A stretch of 64,000 nt of DNA from Cranoglanis bouderius (taxonomy: Eukaryota > Chordata > Actinopteri > Siluriformes > Cranoglanididae), in NCBI GenBank assembly GCA_023630585.1, contig CM042566.1, positions 12,964,754 to 13,028,753 on the forward strand, read 5' to 3'. The notes under the pieces were generated by a model, which was given only the letters and a program-made list of their open reading frames with translations, had not been told where the DNA came from and searched no databases. Positions 51,607 to 62,865 of this stretch are shown one piece after another. The position numbers and the translations under genes are program-made. How positions within the stretch are numbered: the stretch's first letter is position 1; the number at the start of each line of letters is the position of its first letter.

Positions 51607-52006
51607 TTACAGGTGGCTGTTGGACTTTTTTTTTTGTTCTTGTTTCATGTTAAAGCAGCTTCAAACTGCAGACCTGTCATGCCACAATTTTACCTTGATA
51701 GCTAACATCCTTCATTGACACTTCATTGTCAACTTCACTGAAAAGTTGTGGATGTTTGTTCTACATCACCTTACCTACTGGCATAAACAGAGCACAAAGG
51801 AGTAAAACAGTGTAAAGTAGGTATATTGGATTTACCATTAACATACCATTGACAAACTCTTGGATTGGCCCCAATATTGATCTTCTAGATAAAGTTGGAA
51901 CATCTCTAACTGTGATTAATAAGTGCTAGCATGTAAATATGTGACCAAATGTTGAATATTAACTGTACACACTAAGTAAGTGATTGAGAGATGCACAATT
52001 TCATAC
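51607..52006. other. PLD3 intron 9, 5' part; nothing recognised
   Basis: AT-rich, no exon or repeat edge. Confidence 0.45.
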
Positions 52007-52106
52007 CTATATAGGCAACTCTGTCTGTCACCATGTACTTGTTATGGTTCACTCGAGCAAAGGGGATTTCCTTTTGACTCGGGCTGCTGGGAACGATGAA
52101 GATTTT
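52007..52106 (-). CDS. pld3: PLD3 exon 9 with second HKD motif
   Basis: Bounded by acceptor cccctgcag and donor GTATGA. It encodes [20 protein letters not shown], then HNKYMVTD: the second HxKxxxxD motif (His397, Lys399, Asp404 in the assembled protein). It ends in phase 1 with AYIG, joining exon 10. Confidence 0.95.
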
Positions 52107-53072
52107 CTGCAGGGGAAAAAAAAAAAGAAAGAAAAATCATGCAGTTAGGAAACTAGATATGGAATTTGTTAGGTTGTAAAATGTGGCGCATGTAATGTGA
52201 TCTTTACCCCATTTCAATACTGATTTTAGAATGCCCAAGCTGACTTCCCCTCACAACTTGGAAATGCATAACACTTATGGCACACAAGTGGCTTACCGAA
52301 AAAGGGAAATGGCGACCATATGGAGCAGAGTTTTAAAAATAGTAAACACAAAACACAGTTATGGATGAGGTGATTTTCTTGGTGATTTGCTTACAAGTTT
52401 GCTACATAATATTTGATTTGCAATATTCAAACTGGACTTTATATTTTTTTTAAATATTCCTTATTTCAAAAGTATTTAATTGTTATGGTTTACACTTATA
52501 ATCAGCTGGAAAAGAAATTGAGTCAGATCGCAATTTTTATTAGCAAGTTTGGTTCCTGTTCTGTCTACATTCATGCAGACTTGATCCCTCACCTCTCTAA
52601 GAGGTCATCTAACATGTTCAACCCGTTGTTTTTGAAGGCTTTTGATGCTCATGCTATGTGCACTCTGCCCACTTCTACGCACCTGAATTCACAGATTGGA
52701 AAGTGTCAATTTGATTGAGAAGGGAGAGTCCACCCAGAAAGCAGGGGCAATTTTGCTCGCTTAAACTTCCAAACACAGATCGCTGTAGGGCAAAGGCATG
52801 CTAAAAATAATATTGAAATGTGGAACACGTTTCTGATTCTGGGCAGATTCACAAAGTTCATATTTCTCAATTTGGGAAACAAAAAGACAAATTGTGCAGC
52901 AAAAATAGTACAAGATGCAGTGTAGATGCAGACGGTTATGAAATCTGATTTTATACATCCAGCTGTGCCCTGTTATATTTGAGGAATTGACCTTGTGTGT
53001 TTCCCCTTATTCACGTATTTGTACAGCTTCACACAGAGTGAAACCTTTACATGCATTCTTGCTGTCACTCAC
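52107..53072. other. PLD3 intron 8; nothing recognised
   Basis: An open frame at 52413-52718 has no recognisable domain or splice support. Confidence 0.45.
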
Positions 53073-53238
53073 CACCTGAACGTCCAGGTTACTCTTTGAA
53101 TCCTGTACAGATGCAAGCGAGCGTAAAAATGGGAACATGACCGCAGAGGTGCTGTTCCAGCAACTGATCAGCAAACGCACATGAATCTTCCTCTCGAATG
53201 CCACACGCCTCAGCTCAGTGTCAATATCAGCCCAGTAT
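53073..53238 (-). CDS. pld3: PLD3 exon 8
   Basis: Encodes RYWADIDTELRRVAFERKIH, VRLLISCWNST and the stretch ending NLDVQV. This corresponds to the PLD3 segment before the second HKD. Acceptor ttccag, donor GTGAGT. It starts in phase 2 and ends in phase 0. Confidence 0.94.
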
Positions 53239-53374
53239 CTGGAACACATACAAGGTCAAAGGAATTGTGACTTTCCACACGGTCAGTGGAACAGCACAAA
53301 TAATTATCCAAGTCTAATTCACGAATTCTAATTATTCTCCCATTTTATCTATCGGTCCAACCCTTAGAGTGGCA

Positions 53375-53470
53375 GGCCAGTTGAAACTCAGTGGTTAAAG
53401 CCCTAAGTGCTCAGAGTGAACTCATATGTAAGATTCTCTGGATAAAGGTATCAGCTAAATCAATAAATGA
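53375..53470 (+). mobile_element. Fragment of the tRNA-derived SINE
   Basis: Shares aactcagtggttaaagccct and attctctggataaaggtatc with the copies at 32920 and 45265; the middle is deleted. In PLD3 intron 7. Confidence 0.6.
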
Positions 53471-53630
53471 AAAATATAAATAAAACATATTCAGCATGCC
53501 AGACCTGCAGGTGTGTGTGTGTGTGTGTGATTAAAGATTTTAAAATAAGTGTGTAATTAAAGACTCCTTATTTATAGTGCTGTGAAAAAGCATTTACCCC
53601 CATCCAGATTTACATAGTACAGGGCAAAAT

Positions 53631-53674
53631 AGCTCTTTAATATACCCTTCATGAGGATACAGTTAATGTGTTAT
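53631..53674. repeat. 44-bp insertion flanked by 10-bp direct repeats
   Basis: The decamer agggcaaaat occurs at 53621-53630 and again at 53675-53684. The bases between are the reverse complement of 46645-46687 plus one base. Confidence 0.8.
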
Positions 53675-53684
53675 AGGGCAAAAT

Positions 53685-54170
53685 CTCATCAACCACCACC
53701 AGTGTGTAGCACCCACCTGGATGATGTGACAGCAGCCATAGTGTGCCAGAAAGCCCACCACACACCAGCTATAGGTGGAGAGGAGAAGAGGGTGATGTAG
53801 CCAATTCAGGGGTGGAGATTATTAGGGGGCCATGATAGATAAGGACCAATGGAGAAATTTCAGGGTTATACCCCTACTCTTTACAAGAAATGTCCTGGGA
53901 TTTTTAATGACCACAGAGAGTCAGGACCTCGGTTTAAAGTCTCATCCTAAAGATGGTGCTCTTTTTACAGTAGAGTGTCCCAGTCACTATACTGGGGCAT
54001 TAGGACCCACACAGACCACTGGGAGAGCACCACCTGCTGGCCTCCCCAATACCACTTCCAGCAGCAACCTTAGTTTTCTCCAAGAAGTCTCCCATCCAGG
54101 TACTAGCCAGGCTCAACCCTGCTTAGCTTCAGTGGGAAACCAGGCGAGAACTGCAGGGTGATATGGCTTT
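53685..54170 (-). mobile_element. 5S rRNA-derived SINE (SINE3-like)
   Basis: On the minus strand the head (54167 down to 54087) reads like 5S rRNA with its internal promoter: gccatatcaccctg, gaagctaagcagggttgagc and ggatgggagact. The body follows (ttgctgctggaagtggtatt; ctatggctgctgtcacatca; ggtgggtgctacacactggt). This layout fits 5S-derived SINE3 elements known from zebrafish. In PLD3 intron 7. It is not a functional 5S gene, because the end of the RNA is replaced by the body. Confidence 0.85.
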
Positions 54171-54329
54171 GGCAAAAGACTAGAAAGTGGAACTGTTTGG
54201 AAGACAGGGGTCCTGTTACAGCTGACGTAAACCAAACACAGAATTCCACAAAAAGAACATCATACCTACAGTTTTCTCTTAATTTCATATATAATACGGC
54301 ATAAACCAGCTCCTCCCTGGACATTTAAA

Positions 54330-54640
54330 TTAGGGCCCGAGACCAGACAGAGAGTTCATCCGGACATGCAAATGTCGGAGGGAGTGGCCAGTCTGTGAGG
54401 ATGCACACCTGGCACTGATTTGGCTAATCACTGGGAGAGAGAGAGATAAAGGAGCGTCTGGAAGTGCCGGGGAGCGAGCGAGCGAGCGAGACAGAGAGAC
54501 AGACAGACAGACATGCATGCATGTGCACTTTGTGTTCCGTTTGTGTTTCTGTTATATTTGAGTTTGGTTTATTATTAAACTTTATGTTTGTGTTCAGCCG
54601 GTTCCCGCCTCCTCCTTGCCCGACTTTAAAGTTTGTTACG
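54330..54640 (+). mobile_element. Possible solo LTR or promoter-bearing repeat
   Basis: GC-richer than its surroundings, with a gagagagata/ataaagg box, a (GAGC)n and (ACAG)n block around 54472-54512, and a ttattattaaactttatg polyadenylation-like site followed by ggttcccgcctcctccttgc. This resembles the end of fish LTRs. I could not define termini or a target-site duplication. Confidence 0.35.
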
Positions 54641-54806
54641 CCTAATTTTTGTTTTATTTTTAAAACAGCTTGCAGGCCATTTTAAAAATAGTGGAGGGCT
54701 CTAGTTTGGATATCTCTGCAGTAAACACAAAGGGAGTTAGGCCTGGGGGAACATTGATACTGCTGCACAGATATTATTTTTCCATACTGTCAAACATAAC
54801 ACACAC

Positions 54807-54946
54807 CTTTTAGGAAATGAGAACTGTACAGCAGGCAGGTAGTCCATCACAGCAATGTAAATAAACTGCTGTGCATCGTTAATGATGCTTAAAATGGCCT
54901 GAAGATCTGGCGTTCTGCCCGCAGCACACAAAGATGGAGGAGAACT
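54807..54946 (-). CDS. pld3: PLD3 exon 7
   Basis: Encodes SSPPSLCAAGRTPDLQAIL, then AQQFIYIAVMDYLPAVQFSF, matching the start of the second PLD half. Acceptor tttccag, donor GTGTGT. It starts in phase 0 and ends in phase 2, giving the Arg codon with exon 8. Confidence 0.94.
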
Positions 54947-55189
54947 CTGGAAAGATATAATTATATAGTGTATATCCTCAATTAAATCAATTTGAAATAA
55001 TATATGGGTGATGATACATATAATGATATGAACATGAAATAATTTGTGTTTTTTTAAAATTATGATTTATGCAAACAATGATATCATGGGGGAAAAAATG
55101 CTATTTCTATTTGTAGAACAAGGATGTAATACAGGATTAAATACAAAAAAAAATACTAATATGTTCCACCAAACTAATAATTACAATTT

Positions 55190-55600
55190 TGCTGGTATGG
55201 TTTCAGTCCACTTGTCCATTCAGACAGAAGAGTCACTGCCAATCAATACAAAGTTATTCTGACTGATCACCTTTATCTAATGATGAAACATTTCTATCCT
55301 GATGGGACTGGTCTTTTTCAGGATAACCCTGCCCCCATTTACAGGGCAGAAAGGCTCACTGAATGGTTTGAGGAGTATGAAAATGATGTAAATCATAGAC
55401 TATGGTCTTCACAGTCACAGATCTCACAACAACTGAACACCTATGGGAGCTTTTGGAGTGATGTGGTAGAGAACTTAGAGCTCTCATCAAAACACGAATG
55501 GAGGGAATATCTTTTGGAAGAATGGCGTTTCTCCCTTGACTACAGTTTCAGAGACTTGCACAATCTATGCCCAGGCACAATAAAGCTATTCTGGTGGCTG
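55190..55600 (+). mobile_element. Tc1-like transposase fragment in PLD3 intron 6
   Basis: The plus strand encodes MMKHFYPDGTGLFQDNPAPI and ERLTEWFEEYENDVNHRLW, with SQSQISQQLN in place of SPDLNPIE, so a catalytic Glu context is lost. Both termini are missing. Related to the fragment at 40950-41150. Confidence 0.75.
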
Positions 55601-55696
55601 CTGTTTTTTTCTTTTAATGTGTCACCTATCTGTATCTATAAGTATATTTTATATTTACTACATTTAGCCATTGTGAACACTCTACAGATCTCTTAC

Positions 55697-55894
55697 CGAC
55701 AGGTAAACTCTAGAGTCTGTCCCGTTGATTGGCAGCTGCATTGGTGTGTCTTTGTTAAAGGCTGTAGCATATTGGCTGGGCCAGGGTGCAGGTATTGTCT
55801 TGCTCTGACCAAGGAACCAGTAGGCTTCAAATATTTTCCCGAGGTCATCAGCAAGGCACTTACAGTCATATACCACAGCACCAAGCTCCTTCAC
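55697..55894 (-). CDS. pld3: PLD3 exon 6
   Basis: Encodes VKELGAVVYDCKCLADDLGK, IFEAYWFLGQSK and NGTDSRVYLS; phase 0 at both ends. This is the end of the first PLD half. The Cys residues and glycosylatable NGT agree with a lumenal domain. Acceptor ctcctcag, donor GTAAGA. Confidence 0.95.
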
Positions 55895-56233
55895 CTGAGG
55901 AGTCAGAATTGAACAGAAGTGTAACACATGAGAGGGATGGGTGTGGCACAAGTGTGTGTGTGTGTGTGTGTGTATGTGGACATGTTTATTAGGACTAATC
56001 CATGAAAAAAGTGAAAACAAATCCTTGCAACTAAAGTGCTCAGCTGGGGGTTAGTGGACCAACAAATATATAACACACAATAAATATTATTAATAAAAAT
56101 ATTTCTACACAATAAGGCAGAGATAAGCTCTGGATTCCTCTGTATGTATCCCTTAAAAGTGTTTCTCACATACCTAAAACAAACAAACAAACAAAAACAA
56201 AAAAAACAGTACTTTTGTGTATATTATAAAATA

Positions 56234-56746
56234 TACAGTGGGGGGAAAAAGTATTTGATCCCCTGCTGATTTTGTACGTTTGCCCACTGACAAAGAAATG
56301 ATCAGTCTATAATTTTAATGGTAGGTGTATTTTAACATCCTTGACATCCTTGGACAGCTATTTGGTCTTGGTCATGGTCATGGTGGAGAGTTTGAAATCT
56401 GACTGATTGATTGCTTCTGTGGACAGGTGTCTTTTATACAGGTAACAAGCTGAGATTAGGAGCACTGCCTTTAAGAGAGTTAAAGAGTTTAAGACACCTG
56501 AGAGTTTAAGACACCTGGGAGCCAGAAATCTTGCTGATTGATAGGGGATCAATACTTATTTCACTCATTAAAATGCAAATCAATTTATAACTTTTTTGAA
56601 ATGTGTTTTTCTGGATTTTTTTGTTTTTATTCTGTCTCTCACTGTTAAAATACACCTACCATTAAAATTATAGACTGATCATTTCTCTGTCAGTGGGCAA
56701 ATGTACGAAATCAGCAGGGGATCAAATACTTTCCCCCCCCACTGTA
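56234..56746. mobile_element. MITE made by internal deletion of the 49361 Tc1 family
   Basis: Both termini (tacagtggggggaaaaagta) and the adjoining gacaaagaaatgatcagtc block match the full element at 49361-50994. About 1.1 kb of transposase is missing; the joint near 56336 leaves only the first codons of the transposase (around TKLSTM). In PLD3 intron 5. Confidence 0.93.
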
Positions 56747-56769
56747 CAGGCCCAGTGTATTCAAAATAA

Positions 56770-58335
56770 TACAACCCCAATTCCAAAAAAGTTGGGACGC
56801 TGAATAAAATGTAAACAAAAACAGAATGCAATGATTTGCAAATCTCATAAACCCATATTTTATTCACAATAGAACATAGGAAACATATCAAATGTTTAAA
56901 CTGAGGAAATGTACCATTTTAAGAAAGAAAATAAGGTAATTTTGAATTTCATGGCTGTAACACGTCTCAAAAAAGTTGGGACGGGGGCAACAAAAAGTAA
57001 GTGCTATTAAAAAGAAACAGCTGGAGGAATGTCTTCCAACTAATTAGGATAATTGGCAACAGGTCAGTAACATGATTGGGTATAAAAAGAGTATCTTAGA
57101 GAGGCAGAGTCTCTCAGAAGTAAAGATGGTTCACCAATCTGCGAAAAACTGCAAAAGAAAAATTTCAGAATAATTTTCCTTAGCGTAAAATTGGATGTAA
57201 AATCATCTACAGTACATAAATATCATCAAAAGATTCCGAGAATCTGGAGACATTTCTGTGAGCAAGGGACAAGGGTGAAATGCCCGTGATCTTCGGGCTC
57301 TCAAGTGGCACTGCATTAAAAACAGGCATGATTCTGTAATGGAAATCACTGCATGGGCTCAAACACCTCCAGAACTCATTGTCTGTGAACACAGTTCGCC
57401 GTGCCAACCACAAATACAGGTTAAAGCTCTATTATGCAAAGAAGAAGCCATATGTGAACATGATCCAGAAACGCCGCTGTCTTCTCTGGGCCAAAGGAAT
57501 GGTCATTTAAAATGTACTGAGGCAAAGTGGAAAACTGTTCTGTGGTCAGACGAATCGAATTTTGAAATTCTTTTTGGAAACCATGGATGCAGTGTCCTCT
57601 AAACTAAAGAGGACTAAAGAGGAGAGGGAGCATTATCAGTGTTCAGCTCAAAAGCCTGCATCTCTGATGGTATGGGGGTGCATTAGTGCCTATGGAATGG
57701 GCAGCTTGCACATCTGGAAAGGCACCATCAATGCTGAAAGGTATATACAGGTTTTAGAGCAACATATGCTTCCATCCAGATGACGTCTTTTTCAGGGAAG
57801 GCCTTGCATATTTCAGCAAGACAATGCTAAACCACATACTGCATCTATTACACCAGCATGGCTTCGTAGTAGAAGAGTCCGGGTGCTGAACTGGCCTGCC
57901 TGCAGTCCAGACCTTTCACCAAAAGAAAACATTTGGCGCATCATGAAATGAAAAATACGAAAAAGAAGACCCAGGACTGTTGAGCAGCTAGAATCCTGTA
58001 TCAGACACGAATGGGACAACATTCCTCTCCCAAAACTCCAGCAACTGGTCTCCTCAGTTCCCAGACGTATACAGACTGTTGTTAAAAGTAGAGGGGATGT
58101 TGCACAGTGGTAAACATGGCCCTGTCCTAACTTTTTTGAGACGTGTTGCTGCCATCAAATTAAAAATGACCTTATTCCTTCCCTAAAATGGTACATTTCC
58201 ACAGAATACATATTAAATGTTTAAACTATGTTCTATTGTGAATAAAATATGGGTTTATGAGATTTGCAAATCATTGCATTCTGTTTTTATTTACATTTTA
58301 CACAGCGTGCCAACATTTCTGGAATTTGGGTTGTA
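56770..58335 (+). mobile_element. Tc1/mariner-like element with long inverted repeats
   Basis: Termini tacaaccccaattccaaaaa and its complement. Inverted repeats extend for over 200 bp (gatttgcaaatctcataaac on the left, its complement on the right, and inner copies of gagacgtgtt). The plus strand carries a broken transposase: LWSDESNFEILF near 57539, SLMVWGCISAYG near 57661, FQQDNAKPHT near 57810 and LSPKENIW near 57920. Several frameshifts make it inactive. In PLD3 intron 5. Confidence 0.9.
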
Positions 58336-58477
58336 GATATTTAGTCCATGAAGTTTGTGCCTGTAGTTTTGCACTGCAGTTTTGCATATCTAATGCTGCC
58401 AACAGGTTGATTTCACCTGAATCTTTGCTACAAATGACATTCTGTTATCCTATCTGTTTTAAATCAATGCTTTTGTA

Positions 58478-58680
58478 CACACATGATCCTGATCCAAGAT
58501 GGCGGCATGGCAGTAGCATGCACCGGCCTCTCAGGATCCAAAATGGTGCTCCTGTTTTAGTAGTCCTGTGTCGTTTCTATGTAGCACCATGGTCCTGGAG
58601 GAACGTTGTTTCCTTTCACTGTGTACTATACCAGCTATATATGGTTGAAATGACAATAAAGCCACTTGACTTGACTTGTA
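58478..58680 (+). mobile_element. Probable LINE 3' tail
   Basis: The segment ends atggttgaaatgacaataaa followed by gccacttgacttgacttg, typical of fish LINE 3' ends with short tail repeats. No reverse transcriptase is present, so it is a 5'-truncated copy. Confidence 0.6.
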
Positions 58681-59209
58681 ACTGAGCTGGAATAACCTAC
58701 ATTTACAAATTTAACTTCAAAGTAGAACTATACTCTAACAGCCAGAAATGTCAGCTTCCCAGATACAATTCCACCAAGCCAAGGCTTAGGGGGTGGAGTG
58801 ATGGCCACATTGAGTGGAAAAAGTGATTCTTGTTATCCAGGTTGGCTGTCCCCATAATTTAATAGCATTCAGCTACACCATGACGTTTGTTTCTATTTAA
58901 AGATTTCAGCCTTGTTGCAAAATTAAAGAAGTGAATTTTAGCCACTAAACTCGTCTTCATTGATCAACTACATTCAGGGTAAGGTGGATATTGTATACAT
59001 TTGATTTCTTGCTGAACTATTCATCTATGAAATTTTTACTATGTTCCTCGTTAGCTATGGGCCTCTTCCTCCTTATGGTGCATCATGCTTGAATATGAAA
59101 TGGCCAGTAGTCCCAAAGAAATGTTGATGCACAGATACAGTTAACTATAAACTTATTTACGATCATAGTTAAGAATTTATCAAAGATATGCTGTATATAA
59201 TAAAGTCAC
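58681..59209. other. PLD3 intron 5, 5' part; nothing recognised
   Basis: No element edge or exon seen. Confidence 0.45.
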
Positions 59210-59337
59210 CTGAGTTAAGGATCTCCAGTCCATGTTGGCACTACCGATGTAAATGTGCTTCTTATCAACCACCCAGAACTTAGTGTGCAGCACACCTGTA
59301 GTTAAATCTCGCATATTTACATCCCTCACGTCGGCAC
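59210..59337 (-). CDS. pld3: PLD3 exon 5 with first HKD motif
   Basis: Encodes [16 protein letters not shown] then HTKFWVVD, the first HxKxxxxD motif (His183, Lys185, Asp190), followed by [15 protein letters not shown]. The His acts as nucleophile in family members. Donor GTGACT, acceptor ctcaaag. It starts in phase 1 and ends in phase 0. Confidence 0.95.
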
Positions 59338-59707
59338 CTTTGAGACACAACATACAACAACCCGTTTAACATGTCTGCTAAAAGGGAAACACTGAAAACT
59401 TGCAAAAATGCAGCTCTACGTTCTTAACCTAGTTTCTGTTACAAAGATAAAGAAACTTTTATCCCCCACGGTTTTCCGGTTATTTTGTAAATGCAAGCTG
59501 TGTTTAGTTTTTGTGGTCTATTTCTTGGGCTGTGTTTCAAATCCCAACTCTGTGTAGATTTCCTTGATATTTCAACACAGACAGACAGACAGGCAGACAG
59601 AAACAGATAAACGGAGTGATAGACAGATAGAGGGACACAAAGACAGACATTAGAAAAATATATTTTTTAAAATACATAGATGAACAGACAGATAGACAAA
59701 GACTGAC

Positions 59708-59825
59708 CAGCATTAATAAGCAGCTGGATGTCACGTTGTGGCTGTCTTTCCTGAGGAGTGTTCACAGCGATTCGCACAGAGATTTTCCCAGAAAGCCCTA
59801 CAAGTTCCTGCATGATCTCCTCACC
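59708..59825 (-). CDS. pld3: PLD3 exon 4
   Basis: Encodes GEEIMQELVGLSGKISVRIA, VNTPQERQPQ and RDIQLLINAG, matching the PLD3 region before HKD1. Acceptor gttatag, donor GTCAGT; it ends in phase 1. Confidence 0.92.
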
Positions 59826-59944
59826 CTATAACACACACACAAAGAATGTTGCAGAAACAGGCCACAGATTTACGCCAAATATTACAGAGAATTTTATTCC
59901 TCATCTGAAAATCCTGTGGTTATGCTAATTACTATATTACAAAA

Positions 59945-60790
59945 CACGTGTATATAAAAAAATATCTTTGTTAAATAAAGGTGTGCAACAATTATTGGCA
60001 CCCTTTTAGTCAATACTTTGTGCTACCTTCCTTTGCCAAGATAACAGCTCTGAGTCTTCTCCTATAATGCCTGATGAGGTTGGAGAATACATGGCAAGGG
60101 ATCTGAGGCCATTCCTCCATACAGAATCTCTCTATATCCTTCAAATTTTGAGGTCCACGCTGGTGGACTCTCCTCTTCAGTTCACCCCACAGGTTTTCTA
60201 TGGGTTTCAAGTCTTGGGGACTGGGATGGCTATGGCTGTGGTCAGTAAACTATTTTTGTGTTGATATTGATGTATGTTTTGGATCATTGTCCTGCTGGAA
60301 GATCCAACCATGGCCCATTTTAAGCTTTCTGGCAGAGGTAGTCAGGTTTCCATTTAATATCTGTTGATATTTGATAGAGTCCATGATGCCATGTATCTTA
60401 ACAAAATGTCCAGGTCCTCTGGCAGAAAAACAGCCCCAAAAAAAAATTAAAGAGCCACCACCATATTTAACCGTGGGCATGAGGTATGTTTCCATAAGGC
60501 TACCTCTCTGTGTGCGCCAAAACCACCTCTGGTGTTTATTGCCAAAAAGCTCTATTTTGGTTTCATCTGACCATAGAACCCGATACCATTTGAAGTTCCA
60601 GTAGTGTCTGGCAAACTGAAGACGCTTGAGTTTGTTTTTGAATGAGAGTAGAGGTTTTTTTCTTGAAACCCTTCCAAACAAATTGTGGTGATGTAGGTGA
60701 CTTCGGATTGTAGTTTTGGAGACTTTTTGACCCCAAGACGCAGCTAACTTCTGCAATTCTCAAGCTGTGATACTTGCATTGGATTTCCGC
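59945..60790 (-). mobile_element. Tc1-like element, 5'-truncated, same family as 27256-28375
   Basis: In PLD3 intron 3. A 168-residue minus-strand piece (60250-60756) holds [20 protein letters not shown] and [12 protein letters not shown]; the C-terminal end is at 60010-60210 with [16 protein letters not shown] shift and an A-run insertion interrupt it. It is joined at about 60790 to a different Tc1 element. Confidence 0.8.
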
Positions 60791-61690
60791 CATTTGGTTT
60801 TATTTTGTGTCGAGGCCAATTAATTCAATTTTAGTCTCATCTGACCATAACACCTTTTTCCATGTGGCCTCACAATCTTCAAGGTGCATTTTAGCAAAGC
60901 TCAGTCGTGGGTGGCTTTTTTCCTGCAACCCTCCCATACAAGCCACATTTGTGGGGAATTTGTGATATTGTTGTCACATGCACACAATGACCACTCTTTG
61001 TCATAAATTCCTGCAACTACTTCAGAGTTGCTGTAGGCCTCTTGGTAGCCTCTCTGACCAGTTTCCTCCTGGCTCTTTCATCCAGTTTGGAGCGACGTCC
61101 TGATCCAGGGAGGGTCTGTGTTGTACCAAATACCTTCCACTTCTTAATAATAGACTTCACTGTGCTTATAGGCATTGATAAAGCCTTTGAAATTTTTTTG
61201 TATCCATCTCCTGACTTGTGCCTGTACACAACTTTATCCCAGAGATCTTTTGACAGTGCCTTGCCATGCGTAGTTGATTGCTTCAGTTGCACTACAAAAT
61301 GCCCCAGGAAAGCTTTTTTCATGCTGAGCTAATCAAAATGACCACCGCTGATCACAGTTGAAAGTCAAATGGCTTTGTGTGCCATTGAGAATGTGATTAG
61401 TGACCCCTGGTTGAATTTACATTTTCAAGTCATTTTTAGGAGGGGGTGATCCTTTTTCCAACTCAGTGATTATGGTTTTTTTATTTAAAAAAAAAAAAAA
61501 AAAAAAAATTCCTGATATGTTGGTGTTATATCTTTCACTTGGATGTTATAAGTTGCCCTGGGTAAATACAGCTGGATAAAACAAACAAAAAAAAAACCTG
61601 TGTTCGTCTTCATTTCAGGCTGAAAAGCAACAAAATGTGATTATTTTAAAGGGGGGCGATTCTTTTCTATACCCACTGTATATGTATACA
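60791..61690 (-). mobile_element. Different Tc1-like element, truncated at the junction
   Basis: A 101-residue minus-strand piece (61017-61322) is the transposase N terminus: KALSKDLWDKVVYRHKSGDG, YKKISKALSMPISTVKSIIK and GSGRRSKLDERARRKLV. The right terminus ends ctatacccactgta. The catalytic half is missing, presumably removed when it fused with the neighbouring element. Confidence 0.75.
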
Positions 61691-62170
61691 CCCACACACA
61701 GTATTGTGCAAAAGTTTTAGGCACATGCAAATAAATGCTGTAGAGCAAAGATGCCTTCAAAATAATGAAATTAAATGTTTCTACATTTTAAAAAATACAG
61801 TAAAGAGCAGTAAACAGTAGTAAATGAAACAAAGTCAATATTTGGTGTGACAAAAAAATAAAAATAGTAGTCTCTGGTACAATTAGTGCAGTTTTATAAG
61901 GAAATGAGCTGGTAAGTTTTATTGAGCATCTTGCAGAACCAGCCACAGTTCTTCTGGAGACTTTGACTTTCGCACTCGCTTCTTATTTTTGCAGCAAAAC
62001 CCAGCAGCCTTCATTGTGTTTTTTGTCTGAAAACTGGTCTCTTACGTAATATGCTGCTTTTTTTAAATGACATACAAACATTTTTCTGTAACATTTAATT
62101 TTGTGCTAGAAAACTAATGTTAGGAAATCCAAAATGTTTTTTTTTTTGTACTGACTTGACACTGTAGAAG
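61691..62170. mobile_element. Remnant of a further Tc1-like element
   Basis: Begins cagtattgtgcaaaagtttt, a terminus typical of another fish Tc1 family, followed by a short eroded interior with ttggtgtgac. No intact frame remains. Confidence 0.45.
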
Positions 62171-62405
62171 TCAGTATATAAAAAAATTCAGATACAGAGA
62201 TAGACAGAAGGGCAAATAAAGAAATAACTGATAAATAGCCAGATCAAAAGAATATACAGGTAGAAAGAAAGGTAGACTAATAGAGAGACATACATTCAAA
62301 CAGAAAGTGAGCAGACAGGTATGATGTTACAGAGAATGAGACAGACAGACAGGCAACTATTTCAAATTTCATAATTGGATAACATCATGCCCAAAGTATC
62401 TTCAC

Positions 62406-62586
62406 CTGATTGGCCGTTGGCTCATGTGTGTGTGTGTCCTCGTTAGTGAGGGTCCAGTAGAACGAGGCAATGTCCAGACTGCTCTGTGCCTCTGACAAGA
62501 GATTCCGCCATGCCTGATAGATGGATGGATGACTAACAGACGAGTTGAATTCCAATCCCACCGGGATGCTCTCCACCAGTACCAGT
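62406..62586 (-). CDS. pld3: PLD3 exon 3
   Basis: Encodes [16 protein letters not shown], then [20 protein letters not shown], closely resembling PLD3 and less like PLD4 at this point. Acceptor gtttacag, donor GTGAAG. It starts with the third base of an Arg codon and ends in phase 0. Confidence 0.95.
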
Positions 62587-62616
62587 CTGTAAACACACAC
62601 ACACACACACACACAA
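62585..62616. repeat. (CA)n microsatellite at the PLD3 intron 2 / exon 3 boundary
   Basis: The CA tract lies immediately upstream of the exon 3 acceptor on the minus strand, where it reads as (TG)n. Confidence 0.8.
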
Positions 62617-62865
62617 TATATTATAAACACATAGCTGAAGAGAGGATAAATTATAAATGTCTAAAAGTACCGAGGGAAAAAAAAAACAGGCAAAGAGTGT
62701 TTTATAAAGAGTGTGTGACAGAAAACACAAGATGATGGTAGATATACAGTTTCACCTGCAGAGCTCAACACTACCCAGGTAGACAGACAAACACCTATAC
62801 AGATATGCAGATAGATGTATCTTTAGAAGCATGTGTTCTACAAGCATATGTGTGTGTGTTCTCAC

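Noticed and set aside
52413..52718. 101-codon plus-strand frame in PLD3 intron 8
   Set aside because: No family resemblance and on the strand opposite to the host gene; likely chance.
54087..54167. 5S rRNA gene
   Set aside because: Only the internal promoter part is preserved, and it runs into a SINE body instead of a terminator.
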